Shown here piece after piece: positions 47,201 through 58,636 of a stretch of 60,417 nucleotides of DNA. Made by a program: the position numbers and the translations under genes. Numbering within the stretch: the stretch's first letter is position 1; every line of letters begins with the position of its first letter. This DNA is from Byssothecium circinans (taxonomy: Eukaryota > Ascomycota > Dothideomycetes > Pleosporales > Massarinaceae). Under the pieces are notes generated by a model. That model searched no databases and was not told where the DNA came from. It worked only from the letters and a program-made list of their open reading frames with translations. Location: positions 342,792-403,208 of the forward strand of contig ML976993.1 in the NCBI GenBank assembly GCA_010015675.1. Reading direction: 5' to 3'.

Positions 47201-48504
47201 AGCTAGGTTCCTCTAGAAAAAGGTGAATGTCGCTTTTCAAATAAATGGTCGTATGGCCTAATATCTAGCCCACGAAGGCTGTCGCGTAGTAGCTATGCTT
47301 TAATTACGGTTTTCTTCTAAAAGGGATCCCTAAACTCTATAGGCTAAGATAGTTATAGTTTATTAATAGGCTAAACCTTTACCCTTACTTACTTATATAT
47401 AGTGTTTACCTTAGAATAGTGCGCATTATAAGGCGTTTTAAAGTGCCTTTCTTATTGTAGCGCTAATTTAAGTGTTGTTGCTAATGATTCCATGCTCTAT
47501 AAGGCGCGCTATAATTGTTACTGCAGGCTAGAGGCAAGAAGCTTATAGGCTTCATCCTTATTATTAGCGTCTATTTCGCCTATTAGCTCATCATATTTAG
47601 TGACGGCTAATATAGCGCTTTTAAGATCGCTGCCGTTCATCCCACTAGTAATCCATGCCTATTCCCTAAGGTCTTTCTAGTCTAGCTAGGCCAGAAGGCT
47701 TAGGTGAAAATTTAGCGCTAGGATTTTAGGCTCATTCAAATGCACTATATTGCACGATAGGTAGCCTATTTGCTCTGTAAGTTCATCCACTAAAGCGCGG
47801 CCCTCTCTTTTTACTAGCCTAATAATTACTATACTGGCTGGCAGCTGCATTTAATAGTAGGGAGCTAAACTAGTTAGCTAGGTAGCTATAAATATAACAT
47901 CATAGTCTCCTTTTAAGGAAATAATCTAGCAGCTAATTCTTCCTATAGTATTAAACTAGAGGGACATCTAGGTTAAGGCACACTAGGGGACCCTAAGGAT
48001 AACGGATCTACTTAAGTATTTGATAAGCTAGAAATAGGTAAGCGTTGTCACTAAGCTAATAGTTACAGGGACGTTAAATACGGTACCCATAAATATAGTT
48101 TATTAGCTATTAGCCGTAATTAGACTATTAGACCTCTCTCTAACCTTATATAGGAGTTGCAGGGCATTTACAGCTAATTCTCTTATTAGGTTAATTATTG
48201 ACCTAGTATTAATAAGACACTTAACTTAATCACTATTAATAGCAGCCTACACCTATAGTAGCTTATTTAACGTAATAACGTAACTACTATCTCTGTCGCG
48301 CTAGTAGTAGTCATCCTTAGTTAGTTAGTCCTAGTTTTCATTATATAGGTCACTAGTCCTATTAATTTAGGTAGCCCTTAATAAATTCAAGCTATAGTAT
48401 TAAATATACATATATATATATATATATATACTATAGCTATATTCGCAATAAGCTTAATAAAGGCTTTTTATCAGATTGTTGGTATTCCACTGTCTTAGTA
48501 TTTT
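44280..48504 (-). pseudogene. pol of the inner gypsy element (left of gap)
   Basis: Minus frame with RIP stops. Reverse transcriptase lies at about 46000-47400. Near 46740 it reads DYFFRYD-IELYIDSRDIIAF, then CTLPIGVMN. The catalytic FxDD reads FINN near 46555, both aspartates altered by G to A. PWPKCKNITKVYMFLGICVYYQIWI follows. RNase H lies at about 45700-46000 (KLECRAIL-VLKKFRI). Integrase lies at about 44290-45460, with VSLDVVYMLNVRGFKYLVVAR, WSIVKRININSRLENKDIIITL and GYNP-GIGFIKGGHK. A plus-strand frame over 44464-45600 is a shadow of this integrase. The protease and its junction with gag are lost in the gap region. Confidence 0.82.
48411..48430. repeat. (TA)10 microsatellite
   Basis: Ten perfect TA units about 75 bases left of the assembly gap. 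Confidence 0.95.
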
Positions 48505-49049
48505 NNNNNNNNNNNNNNNNNNNNNNNNNNNNNNNNNNNNNNNNNNNNNNNNNNNNNNNNNNNNNNNNNNNNNNNNNNNNNNNNNNNNNNNNNNNNNNNN
48601 NNNNNNNNNNNNNNNNNNNNNNNNNNNNNNNNNNNNNNNNNNNNNNNNNNNNNNNNNNNNNNNNNNNNNNNNNNNNNNNNNNNNNNNNNNNNNNNNNNNN
48701 NNNNNNNNNNNNNNNNNNNNNNNNNNNNNNNNNNNNNNNNNNNNNNNNNNNNNNNNNNNNNNNNNNNNNNNNNNNNNNNNNNNNNNNNNNNNNNNNNNNN
48801 NNNNNNNNNNNNNNNNNNNNNNNNNNNNNNNNNNNNNNNNNNNNNNNNNNNNNNNNNNNNNNNNNNNNNNNNNNNNNNNNNNNNNNNNNNNNNNNNNNNN
48901 NNNNNNNNNNNNNNNNNNNNNNNNNNNNNNNNNNNNNNNNNNNNNNNNNNNNNNNNNNNNNNNNNNNNNNNNNNNNNNNNNNNNNNNNNNNNNNNNNNNN
49001 NNNNNNNNNNNNNNNNNNNNNNNNNNNNNNNNNNNNNNNNNNNNNNNNN
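48505..49049. other. Assembly gap, 545 N
   Basis: A run of unknown bases inside gag-pol of the inner gypsy element. Its true length is unknown if it is a scaffold gap. Confidence 0.99.
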
Positions 49050-51315
49050 AAGGATAGCTATTATCCGAACGGATAACTATAATCCGAATATCTAGATAGT
49101 TAGTATATAGTAACTCCTTAGCAGTACTTTGAAAAAATAGATAATTTGACTATAACCTTTTCTCACTATATTACCTTTACTCATTATCACTTTTTTACAT
49201 ATAGTACGTGATCACGTTACATCCTATAGTAGGCTTAATAGTAGTTACTAGGGTAATATTAGTTATATCTTATCTAATAAGAGGCTACTAGGCGCACCTA
49301 GTAGCGTCTAATTAGAGAAGAAATCTAGAGTTATTACTATAGTGACTATTATATATAGTCATGTTTAAGAAAGTTTTAACTATGTTCATTTTAGTAACTC
49401 TAGCCTGTGTGTGTAGTTTAGCGGCATCTTTAGAAGCTCTTTTCTATAGTAGCTCCTAAAGAGGCTTTTTAAAAGTGGGGTAAGTAAGAAGGTTTCTAAT
49501 AGTAAGGCCCTTAACTTCTTAGGTTAGCGCGGTAATAAGGGTCTAGTTAGTAGTTATATTAACAGCGTTCTTAATAGATTCCTTATTAGTTGCTGTAAAC
49601 TACACTCCTCTTTTAGTAATATAAGGTAGGTTTATATAGTTAAAGGGAGAATTCTATTAGCTTTTATCTTTAAATGGCTGGATAGTTTCTAGTAAGTCAG
49701 AGTTGATTCTACGCTAGATTTAGTTGATTAATGGGTCCCTTTCTTACTTAGCGCGCTGACGCTGCTCTTGTTACTCATATCTTTCAACTTAAGTTTATGG
49801 GGCAGAGCCTAGAGGAGCCTGCCTGGCTTCATTTCTAGGTGCTGGCTGCTAGGCGGGCGACGCCTTGTATTATAGTTAGAGAATGATGTAGTTTCTATCT
49901 ACTAGATTAAGGTTAAAGACTTCCTTAACTAGGTAGAAGAATTACTTATCCTAGTTAGTTATTAGTATTATTACGTTATCCTGCGTCTAGCTGGCATCCA
50001 CGTTTGTGACTTTGACGAAGTTGCTCTTCTTAGGTAGCCGCGCAGCCTAGTCTTTGCATACCTTATGGAAGGATTGCTTAATAGCATCTATTAGGACTCT
50101 AAACTTAATAGAAATAGCATTCTTTAGCTACTATGTAATACTATGCCTTGCAGGTCCCCCTTTAACCTAACTAAATCCTGAATCGCGTAGGCCATAGTAC
50201 TAGTATTAGTTGTTATCTTTAACTACTTCATAAGCCCAGCTATGCATGCGAATATCTAGTAGGTCCATATAATCCTTAACAGCGTGATTAGTACTCCCAC
50301 AGCTAAAATACTGCAAAGCTTGCTAGGGCTAATCGTCGCCCTGCTTCTATACAGACCACGACCCGTCGTTCCTCTGATTTATCTATGGCGGGCGATTTTG
50401 CTAGCTCAACCTTTCTTGCTAATAACAAGGACTAATAAGATAAGTTAGGAAGTAGGCGTAGTTCTTAGGATCCTAAAGATATAGCTTAACGTGGCTTTAG
50501 TCGGCAAGCTAGAAGACTAAGGCAGCGTCTAGATTTAGGCCCTTGAATTAGTTAACTAAATGTTCTAAGTCTAGGTTAACCTCTAAGGATTATGGCTTTT
50601 CTAGCTTTAATAAAGATAGTTCGTTACGGCGTGTTAGCTCTTAGTGCGTGAGGGGCTGGTAGGCTATCTCCTCCTTAACTATATTCTTAAGCTACTATGC
50701 TTTAATAATACTCTCCTTTTCTTAGTGCTTGTAGAAGCTAACACACTGCTTTACTATACTCTTTACATATTTGTAAATTTTATCTATGTCGTAGGTATTA
50801 ATAGTCTCTCCTTTTAGCTAGCTAGATTCTAGCATATAGAACATCACTATTTCCTTATCCTACTAGCTGAGGCCTTAAAAGTAATACTACCCTTTCTCCT
50901 ATTCTATAACCTGGCCAGCAGTAACACAATTAGCGAGGTAGATAGACATGTTAGTGTAGTACTCTATAATAAGTAGTAGGTATTTCACGCATTCATTAAT
51001 ATAGGTTTTAAGGTACGCGTGAGTACTATAGTGTCGCCCTATATTTATATCTTCTTAGTTATCCTTTATTTTACTCTAGATACCTTCCTAGTTATTCTTT
51101 ATAAATTAGGGAAACTGCATCACTATCTTCCTAATCTTTATTAAACACTAATCTAGTAATATCTACAGCCTATCCCTATCCGTCCACGCTGCGTTCTAAG
51201 CCATATAGTTGTACGCCTCTAGCTATTCTAATACATTATGCCCCTTAAAGATATTAAGATAGCTCCATGGGGGCTTTAGTTTAATAAGTGCTAGATAGGG
51301 GCGTGCCTCTAACAT
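49050..51315 (-). pseudogene. gag of the inner gypsy element
   Basis: The minus frame starts at ATG 51315 (MLEARPYLALIKLKPPWSYLN, then FKGHNVLE-LEAYN), the style of fungal gypsy gag, with GRHYSTHAYLKTYINECVKYLL near 51015 and further readable helices to about 50600. It runs toward the gap with RIP stops. A palindrome TTATCCGAACGGATAA sits at 49061-49076 beside the gap. Confidence 0.65.
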
Positions 51316-51381
51316 CCTTCTAGTTCATAGTATATATCTTATTAATTTATTATCTAATTCTTAATCTAATATAAACGTTAT

Positions 51382-51719
51382 ACTTAATGCTCCCTAGCCA
51401 TAAGTGCTAGTTCATATAGTTCTTAAACAGTTTTTTAGGTAGTTGAAAGTTACTAAAATAATTAGCTACCTTCTACAGCTGCTCCCTAGCTGTGCTATAG
51501 TTTTATGCTGCTCCCTAGCCTTACATAAAGTAGGTTAGTTGCTCCCTAGCATAGTTTTAAGATTAGCTAAAGGTTACTAAGACTATTAGCTACTCTCCTA
51601 TAGCTGCTCCCTAGCCGTGCTATGGTTGTGTGCTGCTCCCTAGCTTTGCACACGTACGCTGCTCCCTAGCTTTGCGTATTAGTTACTCTCTGGTAGTGCT
51701 GCTCCTTGGCTTTGCACTA
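51382..51719 (-). other. Hairpin array in the leader of the inner gypsy element
   Basis: Eight copies of TGCTCCCTAGC-like sequence (plus strand), seven flanked by complementary arms with exactly 14-nt loops. Positions and arms: 51382-51405 ACTTA/TAAGT; 51474-51499 TACAGC/GCTATA (one mismatch); 51502-51529 TTTATGC/ACATAAA (one mismatch); 51598-51625 CTATAGC/GCTATGG (one G-U); 51628-51653 GTGTGC/GCACAC; 51655-51678 TACGC/GCGTA; 51694-51719 TAGTGC/GCACTA. The copy at 51541 lacks arms. Arm sequences differ but stay complementary, while loops are nearly the same, suggesting selection for structure in the element's RNA. Confidence 0.85.
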
Positions 51720-52083
51720 AAGTTAGTTTCTATTACGTCGGCGTGACTGCAGGCCTCTATATGGCTTAGCGTTAGATTCCAAATCCTTATTTACTAAGGG
51801 GGCTCTTGGCGCTGGAAGCGGTAAACTTTCTTATCATAAAAATCAGGCCCAGCGTGAGCGCCCCCTCTAGTTATTAATGCTAAACGTCGCGATATTTCTG
51901 CTCTCTAGCTTTAGTGTAATACCTTATATAGATACTCCTAGTACTATATATCTCTTATTCTTTTAGTAACTATTACTTGCTAAACTCTTTTCAGCTATAG
52001 CGAGCGGCCACCATCATAATCTAAGCAAACGTAGCCATCTCTACAACGTATCACAGATATGAGCCTAGGCACGACCTCTAAAT

Positions 52084-52305
52084 AAGCTAGAGTAGCTCAT
52101 ATAACTCTAATTTAGCTCATGGTATAGAATACTCGCAGAGGGAAAACGTATTTAGTAGCTAAAGTAATTGTATTCTTTTCTATACTAATTAAAGAGTAGT
52201 CGTGAACATTCTATCTCCCCTAGCAGGTATTGAAACTAGCTACTATATACTAACCTAACCCTATGACTATAGGTTAAGCTATTAGTCACTCTATGCCATG
52301 GTATA
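52084..52305 (-). repeat. 5' LTR of the inner gypsy element
   Basis: 222 bp, partner of 39736-39957, differing mainly by transitions. On the element strand it is followed by TTTAGAGGTCGTGCC, where the primer binding site should lie. Confidence 0.88.
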
Positions 52306-52310
52306 ATAGT

Positions 52311-52406
52311 TACGTGATTTTACTTACTATCCATGACCTTCTGTCTAGTTATGGCGCGCAGCTAGTTATTATATAAGTATAGTAACCCCATACATAGATT
52401 ATAATA
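52311..52406 (-). repeat. Left LTR of the outer gypsy element, part 2
   Basis: Matches 58541-58636 (ACGTGAT...GATTATAA). With 39374-39735 it rebuilds a 458-bp LTR. Confidence 0.88.
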
Positions 52407-52559
52407 CTATCCCCCCTCTTAGAGCTTAATGTCCTTATGAGTTAATAACTACCCTTTTATTCTATTTGTTACTGCTATTTACTTGCTAACTATATTAATA
52501 GTCGTGGTTTCTTTACTATAGTTACTTATTCCTATTACGCTGACTACTAGCTCCCTTAT

Positions 52560-53060
52560 AAACTGTTATTTCTGCATAAGCGTTATAATAACTATACTCA
52601 CGTTAGACGTAGTTCGTGTAAACCTGCGGGTTTACCTTTACTAGATTTCTTAAAAATTAATAAGGAGATAGGTCATCTTAAGGCGTTAGAGGAGGAAGAG
52701 AAGGCTTACTTACGTGTAGAAGAGGATGTTGCTAAGGCTGCTCTATAGCGCACCTATCTAGTAAGGGAGAAGCTTTTAAGGCTTTATAAATAAAAGAAAC
52801 TGCTTTGTTAGAAAGAGTAGGAGATGTTTAATAAGGGAATATTATCTATTAAGGAGTTAGAGGCGTTAGAAGCATAAGAGGCCTTACTTTAGGATATTGC
52901 TTTAGTAAATCTAGAGGCCATGCTTAGTACTGCTACCATTAATTAGTCACCTTTCTAGAATGTTAATACTAGTGCTTTAGGAGATATTTATAATCTATAA
53001 GGTGCGTAACTAGTTTCTACGTGTTTTTATTCTCTAGGTAACCTTTCTACTTAATTAGGT
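52560..53060 (+). pseudogene. Antisense coiled-coil frame in the outer gypsy element
   Basis: On the strand opposite to gag-pol, between pol end and the 3' LTR, a plus frame reads GHLKALEEEEKAYLRVEEDVAKAAL, then REKLLRLYK-KKLLC-KE-EMFNKGILSIKELEALEA. The stops are of the CAG to TAG type. The heptad pattern predicts a long coiled coil, and Cys/Arg residues precede it. Small coiled-coil proteins of this kind are found in many fungal genomes within repeats. Whether it belongs to the element or was captured is unknown. No product is expected now. Confidence 0.5.
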
Positions 53061-53099
53061 ACTCCCTTCTGCCTTCCTAGTCTCTCTAGCCCATAATCT

Positions 53100-56000
53100 T
53101 TTTAACTTTAAATTCATTTTCTTCCTTAGTTTTATAATGGAATATTTTCTGTAATGGCGTCTTAGGGTCTGCTAGTTCTAGCTTAGATACGTAGAATACT
53201 AGATATATCTTAGCTTCTTAGAGTAGCTAGAGTTAGTAATTAATAGGGCTTATCTTAGCTTATATCAAAAATAGTCTAACCTTAACGTTATCTAGTCCCT
53301 TAGTCATTTTATGCGAAGATTTTTTATAAGTAGATATACTTTATCCCTCCTTTCTAGCTAAGGTGCTATTTTTTATTTTGTGTTTACATATAAAATACTC
53401 TTACGTTGTGCCGTTTTAAGGCTAACCTATAACTATTAGTATACGTTCTTTAAATCCTTTATTATTATTAAAGCTGTCGCTACCTTACCTCCTAGTAGTG
53501 TACGTTTAAAGAGGTTTAGATGCTTCCCGTAGTTTGCGTAAAATGGCGTTTATCCTATAGATTCTAATATCTTATTATTATACGCTAATTAAGCTATAGG
53601 TAAAAGGGAAACCTAATTATTCTACTAGGAATTACTATAAGTCCATAGATATATCTTTATTATATGATTTATTCTTTTAGTTTATCTATCTATCTATAGA
53701 TAATATGCTGTGGATAGCTCACGTTTTATTCTAATTATAGCTATTAGCGTTTTCTAGTATTTTAATGTAAAGAGCTTATCTTTGTTACTAATAATTAACC
53801 TTAGTATGCTATAGTATCTAATAAGTTAATCTAAGATTACGTATCTAAGTTACTCCGTGTTATAGTTGTTTCTAAAGGGTATCATTTCCGCGTATTTCGT
53901 GAATCTGTTAACAATTACTAAGATAGCGTTATAGGTTATTCTAGTTATAAGGTCCCTTAACGCTAGTAGACCTATTATAAAGTCTATAGAGATATCTTCC
54001 TATAGTTCTTTTAGTAACTTAATGGGTTGCATTTCTCTATAGGATGCGTGCGTGCTGTGCTTGTTCTTCTAGCAGTCTGCGCACTAGCTAATAAAGCGTG
54101 TAACTTTTTCCTTTATACCTTTATACCCGTAATTCCTTTAAATTAGTTTAATAGTCCTTTAAATACTAGGGTGTCCATGTACAGGATTATCATGATGTTA
54201 TTATATAATCTCTTCCTATAATTCCTTTAGTACTTTGTTGTTAATTCACAGGATACTATTTAGCTGCTAAGCTAGTCCTAAGGATCTGTCTTTGTTAGCT
54301 TGCAATATTAGTACTTTAATAGTTTCCTTTATCCCTGTAATATCACTTTATTAGCTAAGGGCATTAGCTCTTCTGTTGTCCTTACTAGGTGTGTACACAA
54401 TCTTAAACTTATATTATCTAAGTAACTTAAACTATCTAACTTGTCTTTTATTAAGTTATTTCGTTGTTATAAAGTAGAGTAAGTTTTTATAGTTAGTAAA
54501 GATAGTAAGCTTTAAGTAGCTTTCTACGTAAACTCTCTAGTACTTTAGTAAATCTACAATTACTATTAATTCCTTATTATATATGTTATAACGTTCTTTT
54601 AGTCTAGAGAACTTCCTTAAGTAGTAGGCAATAGAATGCTGTTAGCTATTTCTTATTTAGCTAGCTACTACTCTAAGCGTAAGGTTAGATGCGTCTATCT
54701 TAATCCTTATTAGTTCTCTACTCCTAAATGCTACTAGTACTAGTGGGCTTATGCATTTTTCTTTTAGAGTCTTAAATGCCTTTTCCTATTCCTCTATCTA
54801 TGTAAAGCGTACGTCCTTCCTAGTAAGTCCTACTAGAGGTAGTATTATTAAGGCGTATTCCTTAATAAACCTTCTATTAAAATTGCAGAATCTAAGGAAT
54901 TCCTGCACTCCCTTAACTATTGTTAGTACTAGCTAATCTTGTACCACCTATATCTTCTTTAGGCTTATCTTAACCCCTGTGGTATTAACTACAAATCCTA
55001 GGAAGTTAAGTTCTTCTTTATAGAATTCACACTTTTCTAGCTTAAGATGCAAGTTCGCAGTGTCTAAGTATGAAAGTACCTATTTAATATGTCTCATATG
55101 TTCTTTAACGTTTTCTAAGTAGATAAGTATATTATCTAAGTATGTAATTACGAAGATATCTAGATATATTTACAACACGTTATTAATTAGTGCTTAAAAA
55201 GTTACTAGGGCGTTAGTAAGACTAAAGGGTATTATAGTATACTTATAGTATCTATACTGCATCCTAAATACTATCTTCTATTCTTTGCCTTCCTTTATAT
55301 GGATTAGATAGTATCTATCTTATAGGTTAAGGGCCATGAATATCTTAGCACGCGCCAGTTAATCCTGTAGTTCTCTGATGTTAGGTAATAGGTAATAATT
55401 CTTAATTATAATCTTATTTAGTTTCCAAAAATCTATACATAGTCATAGTAATCTATCCTTCTTTAGGGTGAAAAAGACTTAGTATCTTACTAGTAACTTT
55501 AACTCTTATATATAGCCTTTTACTATGCTTTTATTAATGTAGTCTCGTAGAGCCTTTAGCTCTTTCTCTAATAGTTAATAGATTAGTCTAAAAGTTAGTT
55601 ACTTTCCTTCCTATAGTGTAATCTTATAGTCCTAGGGTTAATGCTTAGGTAGTACTATAGCGCCTACATCTTCCTAAAAGAGGTGCTCCTATTTTTTATA
55701 CTCTTTAGGGATATCTAGAGTTGCCCTTTTCTCTTTAACTCTTACCTATTGACCTACTAACTAGGTAGCGTCTATAGAGTTAATCATTCTTAATAAACGC
55801 GTCTTTATTAAAGTAATATTATTAATTGCCTTCTTATCTACTATTAATCGCTGCTGATGCGTAGGCTTTAAAGTGCGTTAGTAGGCGCAGTTTACTAATG
55901 ATATCGTGTCGTTCTTCTAGTTGATTTCTAGGTTGTGCTTCTTTAGCTAAGGGATTCCTAATATGACGTCATAAGTAGCTATCCTAAAACAGTCTAGGTT

Positions 56001-58159
56001 AATCTATTTGCTATAGTAGTAGATTTCCATAGGCACTAAGGTAATCTTATATTATATCTTAGGTTTCTCTAGCATTGCTTATCTATTCGCTATAAGTAGT
56101 AGATAGGGGTTCTCTTTTAGTTGTAGCCTTAGTCCTGCTAAGATTACCTTCTAAGTTAAGATGTAGTTTACTTATAATCCTAAATCTACTAATACCTTTA
56201 TCCTTTTACTACTAAGATAGATTAGGATCTTGATTAGACGCTTATTACTTATTCCTAGGGAGCATAGTTCCCTGCTAGCGTTAGGTGCGTTCCTAAAAAA
56301 GAGTCTCTAAATCTATTCTTTTCCTTTTCTTTAGCGTGCCTTACGCAGTTAGGGTGCAAGCATGTCTGCTACTCTTCTTAAGCGCATTTGCCGTTAACTA
56401 TCATGTTTATTTGCAAGAGTTCCGTAGGATCATCTTTTCCTAGGAACCATGGTCGTGCTTATTTATTACATAGATATGTGATACATTTATCATTATAGTA
56501 GTTATACCATTTAAACTTATAATTCTTCTTAATTATTAAAAAGTAGTCAGCATCTACCTTTACGTTATAGTGCATGAAATAGCTGTTATTACTATACTAG
56601 GTAAAGTAGAGTCTCCTATGGTTTTTATTCTAATAGTCTATATTATATCATAATTCTTGGGAACCTCCTGTCCCTTACGTAGCTTATTAGATTTCTCCTT
56701 CTTTAAGTTCTTAGTCTACCTAGTTAGCTTGCTTCTTATAAGCTTTCTCTTACCTAGGGTTTAGATCTTCGTAGAGGCATTTATTATAGTTTTCCGTGTT
56801 ATTATAACCTAAGCGTCCTTAATCTATTAGTTTATTATCTAAAGTAACCTTACTATTATACTATATAGGGTCTTTATCCGTCTACTGCAGATAGCTTCCC
56901 TGCGCAACTTTAGTATAATGTAATTTAGAGTTATAGGGGTCTTTATTTTCTTTTCTAAGGTACTCTTCTTTTCCTATAATAATCTAAAGAGCCCTATTAG
57001 CCTATAATATTCTATTATTATCCTTAACTCATTTATTAAGTAGGTAGTCCTAAAGTTATTATTCCTTCACATTTAAGAGTTAGTTAGGTTTATTAAGGAA
57101 GTCCTAGACTTTATTATCTATAGTGTCTACTTCCTTATTATGCTATATCTAATTAGTAGCCTTACTAACCCTTTCTCTAATAGATAACTTTTATAGTTTC
57201 TATCTAACAGCGTTTCCTTTTTCTTTACCTAAATTAATTACTTCCTATTCATCATCTTCTTTAACATTGGGGAGGCATCTTAGAGCGTAAGATGCTATAA
57301 TTATATTTAACTATTATTAAACTATATGCTTAGCTCTTCCTAGCTTTGCACGACAGTTTCTAGCGATGTAGCCTATTTTTCCGCATGAGTAGCACGTCCT
57401 AGCTTCCTTCTTATGGCGGTGGCCCTTCCCTTTCCCTTTCTTAACGTTGTTAAGCTGCATAGGCTGCAGCCCATAGGGGTCTAAGTATTAGCTTCGTGGC
57501 TTCATAGTAGGGAAGTACCTAGGTTTAGTGTAGGTACTTTTAGACTTGCCCGCACTAAGCCCACTGCGCCTATCCTAGCGTAGTTCTAAAGCTAATTCGT
57601 ATAACTCCCTATTAATCCTAATAGATTCCTAGTATAGTTCCTTTAAAGTTATAAGGGATACTCCTAACTACATAAGCTCTATCTTAATAGTATCCTTAAG
57701 GCCTTATCTATATATAGTTATAAGTACCTTATCCTCCTAGCCTATCTAAATCGTATAATATTGAAATTCTACAGCGTATTTAGCAGCTAATCATTATTGT
57801 TTAAGGCGTTGCACTGCCCTTCCTACGACGGATTCTTCATTCAAGACTTTAAAGACCTATTAGAGATGGGTCTTAAACTAAGTGTAGTCTTTAAAGAGTA
57901 TTATAACATTATTATTATTATTATCTTTATCTAGGTATTTAGCGAGGTAAGGGTTAATCTATTATTTAGCGTCGCCTCGCATGTAGGTTGTAATAAAGGA
58001 GGCTCTGTCCACGTCTTTAATAGTGTTAGCTATAAACTTAAAGTATAAGTTAATTTATAAGAGCTATCCTTTAAGTTTAACGTAATCTCTATAATAGAGA
58101 TCTAGCTTAGTAACCTTACTAGCGTTACTGTAGGATTAGGTATCATGTGTCTTAGACAT
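53100..58159 (-). pseudogene. gag-pol of the outer gypsy element
   Basis: Gag starts at ATG 58159 (MSKTHDT), 20 bases inside the LTR. Capsid-like LYFKFIANTIKDVDRASFITTYMRGDAK follows. The knuckle near 57375 reads CYSCGKIGYIARNC, its histidine changed to tyrosine by C to T. Reverse transcriptase near 55100-55500 has FRMQYRYYKYTIIPFSLTNA, and ITYLDNILIY with the second aspartate as asparagine. GFVVNTTG lies near 55000. Integrase near 53880-54130 has ISIDFIIGLLALRD and ILVIVNRFTKYAEMIPF. Many RIP stops; no chromodomain was found. Confidence 0.8.
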
Positions 58160-58178
58160 CCTTTAAAGGTGTTTAAAA

Positions 58179-58636
58179 TATTAAGGTCTAGAGGGGCTTA
58201 TACTAGAGATAGCTTAAAGAGCTTTTAGGTATAAAGGGGCTTAAGGTTCTAGAGCTTAGTTAGGTTCTTATTAAGATATTAATTCATGACACACTATTAT
58301 ACTCTAATGGTACGTGGTAATATTCGTCTAGAGGGCGTATAAAGAGTAAACTTAGGTAAGCTTACAATTATAGAGTATGAGATACTAAGTAGATTATATT
58401 CCTAAGTAAGAGGTTAAACATGATTCTATAAAGGTAGGAATCAAATTCATCCATATACTAGTTGCATCCCTTTGTCCTATTTATCCTACCTGTCCTAGTC
58501 CTCATGGGACCTCTAGGACTTTCTAGGACGCTAGGATAGTCACGTGATCTTACTTACTGTCCGTGACCTTCTATCTAGTTATGGCGCGCAGCTGGTTATT
58601 ACATAAGTATAGTAACCCCGTACATAGATTATAACA
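58179..58636 (-). repeat. 5' LTR of the outer gypsy element
   Basis: 458 bp. On the minus strand TGTTATAATCTATG to CCTTAATA. Flanked at 58637 by CCTAT, the target duplication. Confidence 0.9.

Larger units (their letters stand above)
39736..52305 (-). mobile_element. Inner Ty3/gypsy element with extra reading frame
   Basis: 12.57 kb including 545 unknown bases. Identical-length LTRs (222 bp) lie at 39736-39957 and 52084-52305. ATAGT flanks both sides (39731-39735, 52306-52310); moving the border by one base gives a 4-bp duplication ATAG and TA...TA ends that RIP could derive from TG...CA. In minus orientation the order is LTR, long leader with a hairpin array, gag, gap, pol (reverse transcriptase, RNase H, integrase), GC-rich hairpin, a separate 1025-codon frame, LTR. 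Its size is about twice that of a usual gypsy element because of that frame and the long leader. Confidence 0.88.
39374..58636 (-). mobile_element. Outer Ty3/gypsy element, split by a second gypsy element
   Basis: In its own (minus) orientation it begins TGTTATAATC and ends TTAATA (from TTAACA). Right LTR 58179-58636 is 458 bp. The left LTR is 39374-39735 plus 52311-52406, also 458 bp after removal of the inner element and its duplicated ATAGT. The target duplication is CCTAC/CCTAT. The element itself is about 6.7 kb. Gag-pol reads on the minus strand. RIP-inactivated. Confidence 0.88.

Noticed and set aside
48476..49057. Open frame of 193 codons
   Set aside because: It consists of the assembly gap, where unknown bases give no stop codons.
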